Below are positions 16,074 through 25,129 of a stretch of DNA of 64,000 nucleotides, one piece after another. Every line of letters begins with the position of its first letter. Within the stretch, counting starts at the first letter, position 1. The stretch lies in contig NZ_PYWI01000003.1 in NCBI RefSeq assembly GCF_003049575.1, positions 62,001-126,000 of the forward strand, written 5' to 3'. The position numbers were made by a program, and so were the translations under genes. Origin of the DNA: Lysinibacillus parviboronicapiens (GTDB lineage Bacteria > Bacillota > Bacilli > Bacillales_A > Planococcaceae). The notes under the pieces are model-generated. The model was not told where the DNA came from and searched no databases. It saw nothing but the letters and a program-made list of their open reading frames with translations.

Positions 16074-17600
16074 TTATTGCTTTAATAATTTTCTTCTTAG
16101 CTTATCAGCAAATTCTTTTACTTCCCTGACACCGAATAATAAATAAGAACCTACAAGTACTGCACTAAAGATAACAAGCCCAACTATAAAAGTAATCCAC
16201 TTATAGTCAAACACTAAATAATGGCTTGAAAAGTACATGACAATTGTAATTATAATCATCGGTGGCAGCGCTCGGAAAAATTGGAGCTCTTTGCTGAAAA
16301 TACCCATTTTCAGATCGTACTTGAAACTTGCATATATAATCAGCATGAAAAAATTCACAATAGCACTGATTAACGTACCCCATGCAATAGACACCACACC
16401 TGTAGAATCTACCAATAAAAAGATCACTGCTATATTAACAGCAAAAACATTAAGTAGACTAAATACTACTGGTGCCATCGAGTCTCCCTTGGCATAGTAA
16501 AAGCGTGTAATATATGTGTTCGCTGCAAGAAAATACATGGAAAGTACGAAGACAGCAAGTACTGGCGCTGTTTTAGCCGTTGACTCTACATCAAACTTGT
16601 TATATTCGAAAACAACCTGTATGAGATTTTCCGCATAGAAGTAAGAGTAAATTGTCACCGGAACCAGCAATAAGAGTAAATAATGCAATCCTTTAGAGTA
16701 TAAGCTTTTTATAGAAGCATGATCATTGTTGGCTTCTTTTTGACTTAAAATTGGATAAATAACCGTTGTTACGGCCGTAATTAAAATAGCCTGCGGAAAT
16801 TGCATCAATTTTGAAGCAAAGTTAACAGATGATACAGCACCTTCTAATGATAATAACCCAGCAATATAACGCTGTAATAATGCATAGAGCTGAATAGTTG
16901 CGCCGCCAAGCATAATTGGTACTACCATAATCCATAACTCTTTTGATGATAAATTTCGTTCTAACGAAAAACCTACCTTGTACGTATCTAATTTACGGTA
17001 GCCAATAATTAAGAAATATACCATCAATGCCGCACTTGCTAAGGCACTAATCCCGTAGCCAATTGGCCCGATAAAATTCGATAACACAACGGCAATCACT
17101 AAGAATATGGCATTGTAAATTAAAATCGCAAAACTCGATAAATGAAATTTTTGATTTACATTTAGTAAGCCACTATACCATGAAGATAAAACAAGTAAAA
17201 TAGATGACGGCATCATCCAGAAATAAAGATCTTTCGTTAATTTTATGTCACTTTCACTAACGATTTTACCCTGATTAAAACTTTCTAAAATCGGATTTGC
17301 AAAGGCAATCCCTATTAAAGTCATGACCGAAGCTGTCAAAAGGACAATTGTAAATGACTGTTTGACGAATAATGCACGATCTGTTGTTTCCCTGTTATAA
17401 ATGGAAATGACAACAGTTGTAAATGCTCCACCAACCACTAAATATAAGAAGTTAGGAATCATATATGCTGTGAAAATACTGTCGGAAGTATGCCCACTAC
17501 CATATTGGTAACCAACAATCATCTCACGTAAAAAGCCAAATACACGAGCCACAATATTAATAATCGCAACGGCTCCTATAATTTTTATAAATTTATTCAT
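16074..17600 (-). CDS. MurJ/MviN-family lipid-linked oligosaccharide flippase
   Basis: This 508-residue polytopic membrane protein has about fourteen helices. The N-terminus IINIVARVFGFLREMIVGYQYG is the MviN/MurJ signature, and the first part includes TAYMIPNFLYLVVGGAFTTV. MurJ proteins flip lipid II, but this copy is the last gene of an operon with csaB and a glycosyltransferase, overlapping the glycosyltransferase stop by four bases (ATGA). A role in moving the lipid-linked SCWP unit across the membrane is therefore a fair inference. A second, housekeeping MurJ would be expected elsewhere in the genome. Family assignment is strong; substrate is inferred. Confidence 0.88.
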   Translation of the reverse strand: MNKFIKIIGAVAIINIVARVFGFLREMIVGYQYGSGHTSDSIFTAYMIPNFLYLVVGGAFTTVVISIYNRETTDRALFVKQSFTIVLLTASVMTLIGIAFANPILESFNQGKIVSESDIKLTKDLYFWMMPSSILLVLSSWYSGLLNVNQKFHLSSFAILIYNAIFLVIAVVLSNFIGPIGYGISALASAALMVYFLIIGYRKLDTYKVGFSLERNLSSKELWIMVVPIMLGGATIQLYALLQRYIAGLLSLEGAVSSVNFASKLMQFPQAILITAVTTVIYPILSQKEANNDHASIKSLYSKGLHYLLLLLVPVTIYSYFYAENLIQVVFEYNKFDVESTAKTAPVLAVFVLSMYFLAANTYITRFYYAKGDSMAPVVFSLLNVFAVNIAVIFLLVDSTGVVSIAWGTLISAIVNFFMLIIYASFKYDLKMGIFSKELQFFRALPPMIIITIVMYFSSHYLVFDYKWITFIVGLVIFSAVLVGSYLLFGVREVKEFADKLRRKLLKQ

Positions 17601-18697
17601 AAGTCATCCCTACCTTTGATGGCCGACTTATAAATCGCTATACATCTTGCTGTTATATTTTTTTCATCGTGAATAGCTAAGACGTTATCAACCGCTTCAC
17701 GATTCATATATTGATCTTTTGGCGTGTTCACTGCACGCAGCATCTCCTCGGACAAGTCCATGGCGTTTTCGGGCTCTACTAAATGCCCTGCGCCTTCACC
17801 AAGCAGTGATACAAGTCCACCTACGTTAGAAGCAATAACAGGCGTATCTGTCGCTAATGCCTCTAATGCCACAAGTCCGAAACCTTCTAAATGGGAAGGT
17901 AACACAAAGACATCACTTGCTTGGAACCACTTTACTAGTTCTTGTTGTTTTAGCGGCTCTATAAATTTGACGTCTTCACTGACTAATGGTTGCAAGGAAT
18001 GGAAAAATCCTTCATCTCTTCTAGAACCAACGATAATTAACTCTATTGGACGATTTACTTTTGTTTTTAACATTTGGAACGCTTGTAAAAGCTCCTCGAC
18101 ACCTTTTTGCTTAATGACATTTCCAACAAATAAGAATACAAATGGCTCCGAAGCTACTTGTAGCTCCTGACGTACTAGAGCTTGTTTACCTTTTGTGAAT
18201 ACTTCGCGATTGACTCCCATGCTAACAACCGAGATCTTGTCAGGTGCGATGTTAAAATCTTGTTCAATTTGTTGTGCTAAAACCGGACCTACCGCAATAA
18301 CATGATCACTTTCACGTAAAATGCTGGCCGTCCAATTGCGGATTCTAGCATTCTTCTTCGCCATGCGCTCGATGTCACCGCCATGAGCTGTAACAATGTA
18401 CGGTATTCCAAACATTTTCTTTAAAAGTAGCGACAGCATACCAGACGGAAAAACATAGTGTGCATGTGTAACATCGATTGATTTTCGATTTTTCAAGCCC
18501 TTCATCAGCGTAGAAATACCCCATTTAGCATATTTCATAATGGTGTTTTTCTTGCCAGTTGCTGGGTTTGCATTAACTGCTATTTCAACGTCTAGTCCAG
18601 CTTTTTCTAGTGCTGTGACTTGATTTTTCACAAAAATACCGAATGATAAATGATCAGATGTTGGATACATATTACTAATGACGAGTATTTTTTTCAT
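17597..18697 (-). CDS. GT4-family glycosyltransferase (SCWP operon)
   Basis: This 366-residue cytosolic glycosyltransferase has the GT-B fold of family GT4. The N-terminal acceptor domain starts KILVISNMYPT and contains DVTHAHYVFPSGM and VTAHGGDIERM. The C-terminal nucleotide-sugar domain shows FLFVGNVIKQKGVEELLQAF, the loop VLPSHLEGFGLVALEALA, and VIASNVGGL. It overlaps csaB upstream and the MurJ-like gene downstream by four bases each, so the three are translationally coupled. It probably adds a sugar to the lipid-linked SCWP repeat. Donor and acceptor cannot be read from sequence. Confidence 0.88.
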   Translation of the reverse strand: MKKILVISNMYPTSDHLSFGIFVKNQVTALEKAGLDVEIAVNANPATGKKNTIMKYAKWGISTLMKGLKNRKSIDVTHAHYVFPSGMLSLLLKKMFGIPYIVTAHGGDIERMAKKNARIRNWTASILRESDHVIAVGPVLAQQIEQDFNIAPDKISVVSMGVNREVFTKGKQALVRQELQVASEPFVFLFVGNVIKQKGVEELLQAFQMLKTKVNRPIELIIVGSRRDEGFFHSLQPLVSEDVKFIEPLKQQELVKWFQASDVFVLPSHLEGFGLVALEALATDTPVIASNVGGLVSLLGEGAGHLVEPENAMDLSEEMLRAVNTPKDQYMNREAVDNVLAIHDEKNITARCIAIYKSAIKGRDDL

Positions 18698-19839
18698 AGA
18701 CGTGTCACTGCCTTTTTCATTAATTCCTGACCATACATGGCCTCTTTATGAATATGTGTAGCAATTTGTTTCGTCTCAGCAATTGATTGCTCCCAATTGC
18801 TACTTAGCCTGCCAACTAATGTGGATAGAGCTTTCTCATCATCCGCTATATCTTGCATTTGAACACATCGCTCTGAAGCGCCTACAAAAGACATAAAATC
18901 CTGTACTTTTGTGTGATAAGATATCGCAATAATCGGAGTTTCCGCATTCGTTGCCAAAATAAGCGAGTGTAGACGTGTTCCAATGATAATATCCTGCTCT
19001 CCAGTAACTTCAAGAAGTCGCTCCGGCACCAAATTTTCTTCAATAATCTCTGTCTGCCCATGCTGTAGCATCTTTTTCTGAATATCTTTCGTCACCGTAA
19101 CATCTTGCGGAAATTTCGTAGCAAAAAAAGTAATACGAACATTGTGTTCCGAGATGAGGTTATCTAAATTTTTCGCCATGCTTGTAACGTAGGCATCGTA
19201 TTTTTCAAGGTCACCCTCTGGCCAGTAGTTCGCATTATAAAATGGAACCGCTGACACACCTATTTTTAACGGTTTTTCAGCGTAGCTATCACGAATCCCT
19301 TTTAATGTAAAAGCAGGATCACCGATAATTTCTATTGGCTTTTTTACGCCAATACTTTGTAAAAGCTCTTTAGACTGAGGATCACGCACAGAAATATTAG
19401 CTGCGTATTTGCACATCACTCTAATACTAATTTTTCCTGAAAACGTATCAAGTGGCCCTGCGCCACATCCGTAAATAATGTAGGGAATATTACTTTGTTT
19501 GGCCATCATTGCATACGCTCCATACAGGTGAGCCTCACGTTTATAAAAATCCATTAAAATGCCACCACCACCAATAATGAGGAGGTCAAATGTTGAAACA
19601 TATTGTTTATTGTTATTATAAGTATGGATAAACGTTTTAACTAAATTGCTCTTTCTGTAATACAATGGATAGCTATGTACCCCATAACGCTCGGATGTTT
19701 GTTGTGTGTTATTACTAAAAACGGTAATGTCGTCGCTTGTTACCGAAAATGTTTGTTTTACTTGTTGAAGAATGCCGTATAATATTGATTCATCACCATT
19801 ATTATCATTGCCGTAATTCCCCACAATGCCTATTTTCAT
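18694..19839 (-). CDS. csaB: Polysaccharide pyruvyl transferase (CsaB)
   Basis: CsaB transfers a pyruvyl group from phosphoenolpyruvate to a sugar of the secondary cell wall polysaccharide, creating the ketal that SLH domains bind. The 381-residue protein begins MKIGIVGNYGNDNNGDESILYGI, which matches the PS_pyruv_trans family start (glycine-rich, N.GDE). It continues with LLIIGGGGILMDFYKR, PYIIYGCGAGPL, GDPAF and GTRLHSLILA, all family landmarks. It heads an operon with a GT4 enzyme and a MurJ-like flippase. Many SLH proteins follow upstream, which strongly supports the SCWP role. Confidence 0.9.
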   Translation of the reverse strand: MKIGIVGNYGNDNNGDESILYGILQQVKQTFSVTSDDITVFSNNTQQTSERYGVHSYPLYYRKSNLVKTFIHTYNNNKQYVSTFDLLIIGGGGILMDFYKREAHLYGAYAMMAKQSNIPYIIYGCGAGPLDTFSGKISIRVMCKYAANISVRDPQSKELLQSIGVKKPIEIIGDPAFTLKGIRDSYAEKPLKIGVSAVPFYNANYWPEGDLEKYDAYVTSMAKNLDNLISEHNVRITFFATKFPQDVTVTKDIQKKMLQHGQTEIIEENLVPERLLEVTGEQDIIIGTRLHSLILATNAETPIIAISYHTKVQDFMSFVGASERCVQMQDIADDEKALSTLVGRLSSNWEQSIAETKQIATHIHKEAMYGQELMKKAVTRL

Positions 19840-19871
19840 TAAAAAACATCCTTTTACTTTTTAATACTGAG

Positions 19872-19877
19872 ATTATA
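19872..19877 (-). promoter_or_regulatory. Candidate extended -10 promoter of csaB operon
   Basis: Minus-strand TATAAT preceded by TGG, about 33 bases upstream of the csaB ATG and downstream of the preceding gene's terminator. No strong -35. Confidence 0.45.
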
Positions 19878-19912
19878 CCACAATTGTACATTTTCTATCT
19901 TTTTAAAAATAG

Positions 19913-19957
19913 TAAAAAAAAGGGGCGAGTCTCGAAAGTCTTCGAAACGCCCCTTTT
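19913..19957 (-). terminator. Terminator of the SLH phosphodiester glycosidase gene
   Basis: Minus-strand stem AGGGGCG against CGCCCCT with additional inner pairing (TTCGA/TTCGA), followed by eight T. It lies about 100 bases after the stop codon at 20058 and separates that gene from csaB. Confidence 0.82.
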
Positions 19958-20057
19958 CTACTGTGAAATTTCAGTAGGGTAGTGGTTAAAAAGTGCTAAA
20001 AGTATCCTCTAGAATGATATTAATTACTAACCTTTAGCCTCTTCTATTTCTACCTAT

Positions 20058-22322
20058 TTATTGATGTATTGCTCTATAAAGGAATAGACCGAAGTGCGCT
20101 CGACTAATCGCATCGTTTGGTTTATAAATATTTCCATCATAGCCTGTTGTAATTTTATTCGCTGCTAGTTGCTGGACATATGTGTAGGCCCAATGGTTTT
20201 TTGGTACATCTTTAAATGCAATGCTACTTGTACCTTTTAAGTCATAAGCCAACGCTACAATTTTCGCCATTTGAGCACGTGTTAATGTCGCATTCGGGTC
20301 AAATGTATTATTTTCTCGACCACTCATAATGCCGGCTTCCACAACAGCTGCAATTTGTTTATAGTACATATGGTTGGCTGGAATATCTTTAAAACTTGGA
20401 TTTTTCACATTCGCTGTATTTAAGCCTAAGGCACGACTAATGATGACCGCTGCATGAGCACGTGTTAACTTGTCATTTGGTCTAAATGTACCATCCGCTT
20501 GTCCAGTAATGATATTATTAGCCGTTAAATACTCAATTTCTTTATAATACACATAATTATTTGGAATATCCTTAAACAAGGCTGCCTTCGCTACAGACAC
20601 GGTAGCAGATTTACTTTCTGTTCCTAACGTTGCAATTACTTTACCAGTAGTACCTGCATTTTGTGCAGTAAACTTCCCATCCTTAGTAATTGTACCGATG
20701 TTGCCCTCCACTGACCATTTCACTTGAGATGGATCATAGACAATAGCTTTACCACTCTCATCCTTGGCATCTACTGTAAAGTTAACAGTTTCTCCAGCAC
20801 TCACAGTTTTAGAACTTGGTGCAATGGTCATTGTTGTTGGTGCATCTACTATTTTGACTGGGAATGATTGCACCGCTGCACCATCATAACCGATATAAAT
20901 TCTTTCCTCGCCAGCCTGTGTTGCCGTATAGTTTAAGCCATTAATTTTTAATGTTTCATTTTGTGACGCTAGTGATAAATGTCCATCTAGTGGAAGTGTC
21001 GTATAATTATCATCTAATACATATTGAACTGCTACGCTAGACGAAGCACCTACTAAAAGTGTTGCATAATTTGTGCTGTTTGAGAATTTTATATGTGTTG
21101 CTTTGCCTGTTGGTGCCGTACTTACTGCTTGTAATGTTGCAGACACAAGGCGTTGTGTATTGCCTGAATTAGAGGGAAGATTTGCTAAAACGACATTATT
21201 GCTGCCATAATTGCGAATGCCCATTGTTGTTGAGCCTCCACCGTCTAAGTTAATAGCTCTATCGACACCAAGTGCAACTAAATAATTTGCCAGCTGAACC
21301 ATATTCATACCTTTACTATGGCTTTGACGGCCATCGACTGTTATGAAATGCACAGTTTGTCCGTTATTACTTGTCGCTACAACTGTACGTGGTGCAACTT
21401 CTTTGGCACGAGAGCTTGATGTGCTCATCATAATATATGGTTTACCGTCTTTTACTAAGTATGGACCGCTCGCCAGTATAAACTGAGCATTTTGCCAAAG
21501 TTTATCAATAGAGAAGTTGACACTCATCTCATCGCCAACGGCTACTTGGCTTAGTTTACTATGCCATTCGCCACCTTGTAAGGATACAACAAAGCCAGTT
21601 GATGGAATAGTTAATTTTTCTTTCGAGCCGTAAGCTTTAATTTGTGTTACTTTCCCTGTTAATGTTTGACCGAACGTATTTTCAGTAATCGGTGAACCTG
21701 TATCTACCACAATTTCAAAACCATATTCATTGGTATTTGTTGTTTTACTATAGAACTGTGGTGTGTAAATAATCGCTTCATAAATATTACGATCACGATT
21801 TAAACCGGACATTTCGTAATTCGTGCCTTTATGTGAAAGTGACACATCAAAATCAAAATAATCGATAGCGCCACGACCATCTGCTGTCATCCCAAATGCT
21901 GTTGGCACATTCATGTATTGATCTGAGCCATTTGAAACTGCCCCACCATTTAAAATCACATTATTTTTAGCTAATAAAAATAATGGGTAGCCTTCTGACA
22001 TATTATAAAAACTTGCATTAATAGCACCCACTACACGATTTCCCTCACGTGAATGACGATTAGCATTCGCTACAGTCGATTCTTTCCCATTCACTGTTGC
22101 AGGCATGCCTAATTGTACTTCTGTTGCTTGTTCACCTACATTAATCGATAGATGATTAATAGAATTTGTATAGGTATTGCTGTATGTATACTGTTTATAC
22201 TGCACACCTTTTGAAAGCGGATAATCCTTCTTTATTGTTTGAAATGCATAAGCATTTAATGGACTAATAACCATTGACATCATGACAACTAAAAACAGTA
22301 ATTTTTTTGCTATTTTCTTCAT
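20058..22322 (-). CDS. SLH-anchored NAGPA-type phosphodiester glycosidase
   Basis: This 754-residue exported protein has a signal peptide (1 to about 26, ending AYAF). The next 360 residues are a phosphodiester glycosidase (NAGPA) domain with NASFYNMSEGYPLF, VVATSNNGQTVHFITVDGR and the hallmark INLDGGGSTTM. Then come Ig-like domains, one of Big_2 type at about 490-570, and three SLH domains (about 575-754; PNDKLTRAHAAVIISRAL, ATLTRAQMAKIVALAY, DAISRAHFGLFLYRAI). In the family such enzymes remove sugars from phosphodiester-linked glycans, so a wall polymer is the likely target. GAGGAG is ten bases before the ATG. It has its own terminator. Confidence 0.88.
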   Translation of the reverse strand: MKKIAKKLLFLVVMMSMVISPLNAYAFQTIKKDYPLSKGVQYKQYTYSNTYTNSINHLSINVGEQATEVQLGMPATVNGKESTVANANRHSREGNRVVGAINASFYNMSEGYPLFLLAKNNVILNGGAVSNGSDQYMNVPTAFGMTADGRGAIDYFDFDVSLSHKGTNYEMSGLNRDRNIYEAIIYTPQFYSKTTNTNEYGFEIVVDTGSPITENTFGQTLTGKVTQIKAYGSKEKLTIPSTGFVVSLQGGEWHSKLSQVAVGDEMSVNFSIDKLWQNAQFILASGPYLVKDGKPYIMMSTSSSRAKEVAPRTVVATSNNGQTVHFITVDGRQSHSKGMNMVQLANYLVALGVDRAINLDGGGSTTMGIRNYGSNNVVLANLPSNSGNTQRLVSATLQAVSTAPTGKATHIKFSNSTNYATLLVGASSSVAVQYVLDDNYTTLPLDGHLSLASQNETLKINGLNYTATQAGEERIYIGYDGAAVQSFPVKIVDAPTTMTIAPSSKTVSAGETVNFTVDAKDESGKAIVYDPSQVKWSVEGNIGTITKDGKFTAQNAGTTGKVIATLGTESKSATVSVAKAALFKDIPNNYVYYKEIEYLTANNIITGQADGTFRPNDKLTRAHAAVIISRALGLNTANVKNPSFKDIPANHMYYKQIAAVVEAGIMSGRENNTFDPNATLTRAQMAKIVALAYDLKGTSSIAFKDVPKNHWAYTYVQQLAANKITTGYDGNIYKPNDAISRAHFGLFLYRAIHQ

Positions 22323-22558
22323 TTTATTTGCGCTCCTCAGTAATGTAGAGCCCTCACCTTCCCTTCTTATGTTTTACCTCTATAACATTAGCAAAAATAT
22401 GTCAAAATTGCTATGGAACATTTAAGCTATTTTCCAGTTTCGTATAATCGTCATGAAAACTATTTAAATTGACGCATTTTACGATATTTCTAACATTTGA
22501 CCCTTATCTCAGCTCTCTATCTTTGTTAAAATGGTGTTGAAGTTTAGGAGGGTAAAAT

Positions 22559-24454
22559 ATGAGAAAACTATCAATTATTGCATTTCTTTTAACATTAGTA
22601 GCCTCGCTATTATGGCAACCCCAAATAGCATCTGCTGATGAACTAACAGGGCATGCCCATGAAACAGGTCTTCGTTATTTAATTTCGAAAGACGCTATCG
22701 TGCAAGATGCAAACGGAAGCTATCGACCAAACGACAATGTGACACGTGGCGAATTTGCTTCTTATTTATCAAAGGTGCTAAAACTTGGAGCGAACGACGG
22801 AAAAATATTTACAGATGTCCCAGATACATATATGTATTTGGCAGATATTCAGCTTGCTGCGACAGCTGGCATTATCACAGGATACGCTGATGGTACTTTT
22901 AAACCCGATGCCGCTATTTCAAGACAGCATATGGCGATTATGTTGGAAAGAGCCATTGACTTTTTAAAAATCCCTAAGGGTACTTCTTCGATTACGTTTA
23001 AGGATAATGCAGCGATTATTAAGGACTACCGCCCAGCGGTGGCAGTTGGTGCTCATTTAGGCATTATAAACGGCTCTAATGGCTACTTTATGCCAGAAAA
23101 GAATGCCACAATCGGACAAGCTGCGACGTTCATTCAACGTTTAATGCTTCTTTCTGATGATTCAACTGTCGACACATCTACTTACGCTATCAAGGAAATT
23201 GCTAATGGTGCTCTTGTTGGTAATCAAGGCTACTCTAGTTTTGATGCAGCTGATAAAGCCCTAACGAAAAATACTCAGGTCATCGTTCAAAAAGATAAAA
23301 TCGTCAAGATGACTTCAGGCTATGTTGTTACAAATAATTATGTAGCATTGAATTCCGAAACAATTAAAGACCAAATTTCTGTTGCAGGAAATACGGAAAT
23401 GGAATACATCAGCAGTGACGCGACGCAAGTTAAAGTACAATTAGCCGGTCAAATTGGTTATTTGAAGCAAGCAGATGTTACACTAATCCCATTTTCATTG
23501 AGTAAAGGACGCTCTTACTATTCAAACGAAAATGGAGAAATTAAGCACACATTATACGATTACAATACAAATAAATATTCTTCTAGCTACGTATACGGAA
23601 AAGCGCCTGCCTTCATGAAGCAAGGCGAAAAATATTTTAGCTGGAACGGTATTTATTTTACAAATGGCAATGGTTCATCTAAGGGTGATGCCTATAACTA
23701 TTATCAATTTTTACCTGCACGTGCAACAACGCAATATACGGCTGAAGAACTGGATGCCTATATTATGAATAAACTGGCTGAGATTGAAAGTACGGGTATT
23801 ACATTGTATAAAGATGCAACAACGAAAAGTAAATTGATTGGCTTAGGCCAAACATTAAAAGAAGTTGAAGCAAATTCTAAAATCAATGCGATGCTGATTT
23901 TAGCACTTGCCCAACATGAAAGTGCTTATGGTATGAGCGATCATGCACAAAAGTTAAATAACCTCTTCGGTTTATATGTATATGACACAAACCCTCTTAA
24001 CAAAGAGTTTGAAAGTGTTGCTGCCAATATTAATGAACTAGTTGAGAAGTTCCTACAGCCAAACTACATTACACCAGGTGGCTCATCAGGCAGAAACTAT
24101 GCTAACGGTGCAGTAGTTGGTTCAAAAGCGCTCGGCTTTAACGTTAAATACGCTTCAGATCCATATTGGGGCGCTAAAATCGCCGGACACTACTACCGCG
24201 CAGAAAAAGTTCTAGGCTTTAAGGATGCAAACAATCCTTATACAATCGGTCTAACAACTTCAAATGGCTTAAATGTGCGTACTGACGCATCAACTAGCAA
24301 TAGCCCACTGTTCACGTACGCACGAAGTGGTATGCCTGTCATTGTCACAAACACTGGCACAAACGGCTGGTATGAAGTGCTTTCTGACAAGCTCCATTCA
24401 GGTACGGCATATATTAGCAAAGATTATATCCAAGTTATTAATACAGTAAAATAA
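22559..24454 (+). CDS. SLH-anchored beta-N-acetylglucosaminidase with SH3 tail
   Basis: This is a 631-residue exported autolysin. After the signal peptide (to about ASA at 26) come three SLH domains (about 28-195; DNVTRGEFASYLSKVL, AAISRQHMAIMLERAI, ATIGQAATFIQRLM). A middle region of about 200 residues is not assigned. The GH73-like glucosaminidase domain at about 430-560 has the catalytic Glu in LALAQHESAYGMS and then LNNLFGLYVYD and YYRAEK. A C-terminal SH3b domain (about 565-631) has GLNVRTDAST. AGGAGG is seven bases before the ATG. It would cut the glycan backbone at the SLH-bound cell surface. Confidence 0.88.
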   Translation: MRKLSIIAFLLTLVASLLWQPQIASADELTGHAHETGLRYLISKDAIVQDANGSYRPNDNVTRGEFASYLSKVLKLGANDGKIFTDVPDTYMYLADIQLAATAGIITGYADGTFKPDAAISRQHMAIMLERAIDFLKIPKGTSSITFKDNAAIIKDYRPAVAVGAHLGIINGSNGYFMPEKNATIGQAATFIQRLMLLSDDSTVDTSTYAIKEIANGALVGNQGYSSFDAADKALTKNTQVIVQKDKIVKMTSGYVVTNNYVALNSETIKDQISVAGNTEMEYISSDATQVKVQLAGQIGYLKQADVTLIPFSLSKGRSYYSNENGEIKHTLYDYNTNKYSSSYVYGKAPAFMKQGEKYFSWNGIYFTNGNGSSKGDAYNYYQFLPARATTQYTAEELDAYIMNKLAEIESTGITLYKDATTKSKLIGLGQTLKEVEANSKINAMLILALAQHESAYGMSDHAQKLNNLFGLYVYDTNPLNKEFESVAANINELVEKFLQPNYITPGGSSGRNYANGAVVGSKALGFNVKYASDPYWGAKIAGHYYRAEKVLGFKDANNPYTIGLTTSNGLNVRTDASTSNSPLFTYARSGMPVIVTNTGTNGWYEVLSDKLHSGTAYISKDYIQVINTVK

Positions 24455-24477
24455 AAAATGAGACTGGGACAAAAGAG

Positions 24478-24518
24478 AAAAAGTGTTAGATTGACTGATG
24501 TCGATCTAACACTTTTTT
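24478..24518 (+). terminator. Terminator of the SLH glucosaminidase gene
   Basis: Perfect stem AAAAAGTGTTAGAT with ATCTAACACTTTTT around an 11-base loop, followed by T. Confidence 0.88.
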
Positions 24519-24527
24519 GCTGTGAAC

Positions 24528-24629
24528 GTTGATGTCCACTATGGTGAACGCTTTCCGGGGGCGTGGCCTGAGCCTGTAGTCTCAGGCGTCACGCTAATCC
24601 TCCAGGAGTCGCCGCCTTCGCTACCATTC
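24528..24629. repeat. Dispersed intergenic repeat, copy A
   Basis: This GC-richer block starts GTTGATGTCCACTATGG and ends GGAGTCGCCGCCTTCGCTACC. It has a compound hairpin (GCGTG/CACGC and CCTGAG/CTCAGG) at 24561-24594. It shares the start, the CTTTCCG core and the end pattern with the copies at 24829, 40197 and 40502, but is the most divergent. Confidence 0.55.
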
Positions 24630-24756
24630 TAAATTTTATTTATTCAAAAGGAAGAACGTCTAAATTTTTCTTCATTCATTTTTGATAGCGAAAATTTAAT
24701 AATACCTTTGCTTTTCTTTCTTAAAATTTAAAGTTTTGTCCTAGCCTCTTTTAGGC

Positions 24757-24800
24757 GGTAGACAAACTCAAAAGATTGAGTTTGTCTACCATCTTTTTTT
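24757..24800 (+). terminator. Strong terminator-like hairpin without adjacent gene
   Basis: A perfect 15-bp stem (GGTAGACAAACTCAA with TTGAGTTTGTCTACC) and a four-base loop, followed by seven T. It is about 300 bases from the nearest upstream stop and just outside the inverted-repeat element, so its transcript is not obvious. Confidence 0.6.
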
Positions 24801-24828
24801 AAAAGATAGAATTATCTATATGGACCCA

Positions 24829-24982
24829 TTGATTTCCGCTAAGGCGGACGCTTTGTGCGGGCATGGCTTAAGTCTCGTTGTCGCTACACTCCTGCGGAAA
24901 CTTCAGCTCATGCTATTCCCACAGGAAGCTTTGCTCTGTAGCGAAAGGCGAATGCCGTCAGCTTCACTCGCACACGGTCAAA
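24829..24982 (+). repeat. Dispersed intergenic repeat, copy B
   Basis: This 154-base block starts TTGATTTCCGCTAAGG and is a clear imperfect copy of the reverse complement of 40502-40660. Shared runs include AGCTCATGCTATTCCC and AGGAAGCTTTGCTC. Its far end lacks the GCTCCAATCAA terminus seen in the other copy, so it looks truncated. Short open frames across it are not believed. Confidence 0.65.
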
Positions 24983-25043
24983 GCAGTTATTTGCTTACAT
25001 ATTTTCACGTTAAACTTTCACTTTTATCCCCAACATTTTCTGA

Positions 25044-25094
25044 TTTATCGATCACTTTTTTTTAGTTTATCGACCATATTTATTCCTTTATCGA
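25044..25094. repeat. Three TTTATCGA repeats with 21-22 base spacing
   Basis: TTTATCGA occurs at 25044, 25066 and 25087 just beyond the Wzy-like gene terminator. The spacing is close to two helical turns and recalls the CTATCAGCGATT array at 46031-46146. Confidence 0.45.
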
Positions 25095-25126
25095 AAAAGG
25101 ACTATCCTATGTAGGACAGTCCTTTA
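25094..25126 (-). terminator. Terminator of the Wzy-like gene
   Basis: Minus-strand hairpin AAAGGACTGTCC against GGATAGTCCTTT, then TTTTT, four bases below the stop codon. Confidence 0.8.
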
Positions 25127-25129
25127 CGG

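Larger units (their letters stand above)
24460..24748. repeat. 289-bp element bounded by 15-bp imperfect inverted repeats
   Basis: GAGACTGGGACAAAA at 24460-24474 faces TTTTGTCCTAGCCTC at 24734-24748; the arms match at 13 of 15 bases. The element starts just after an autolysin stop codon and encloses that gene's terminator and a GC-rich dispersed repeat. It has no coding capacity, so it resembles a MITE-like or read-through-control element. Confidence 0.55.

Noticed and set aside
24820-25114. Two short plus-strand frames over the dispersed repeat
   Set aside because: They arise from the repeated element B, have no ribosome binding site and are not kept in copy D.
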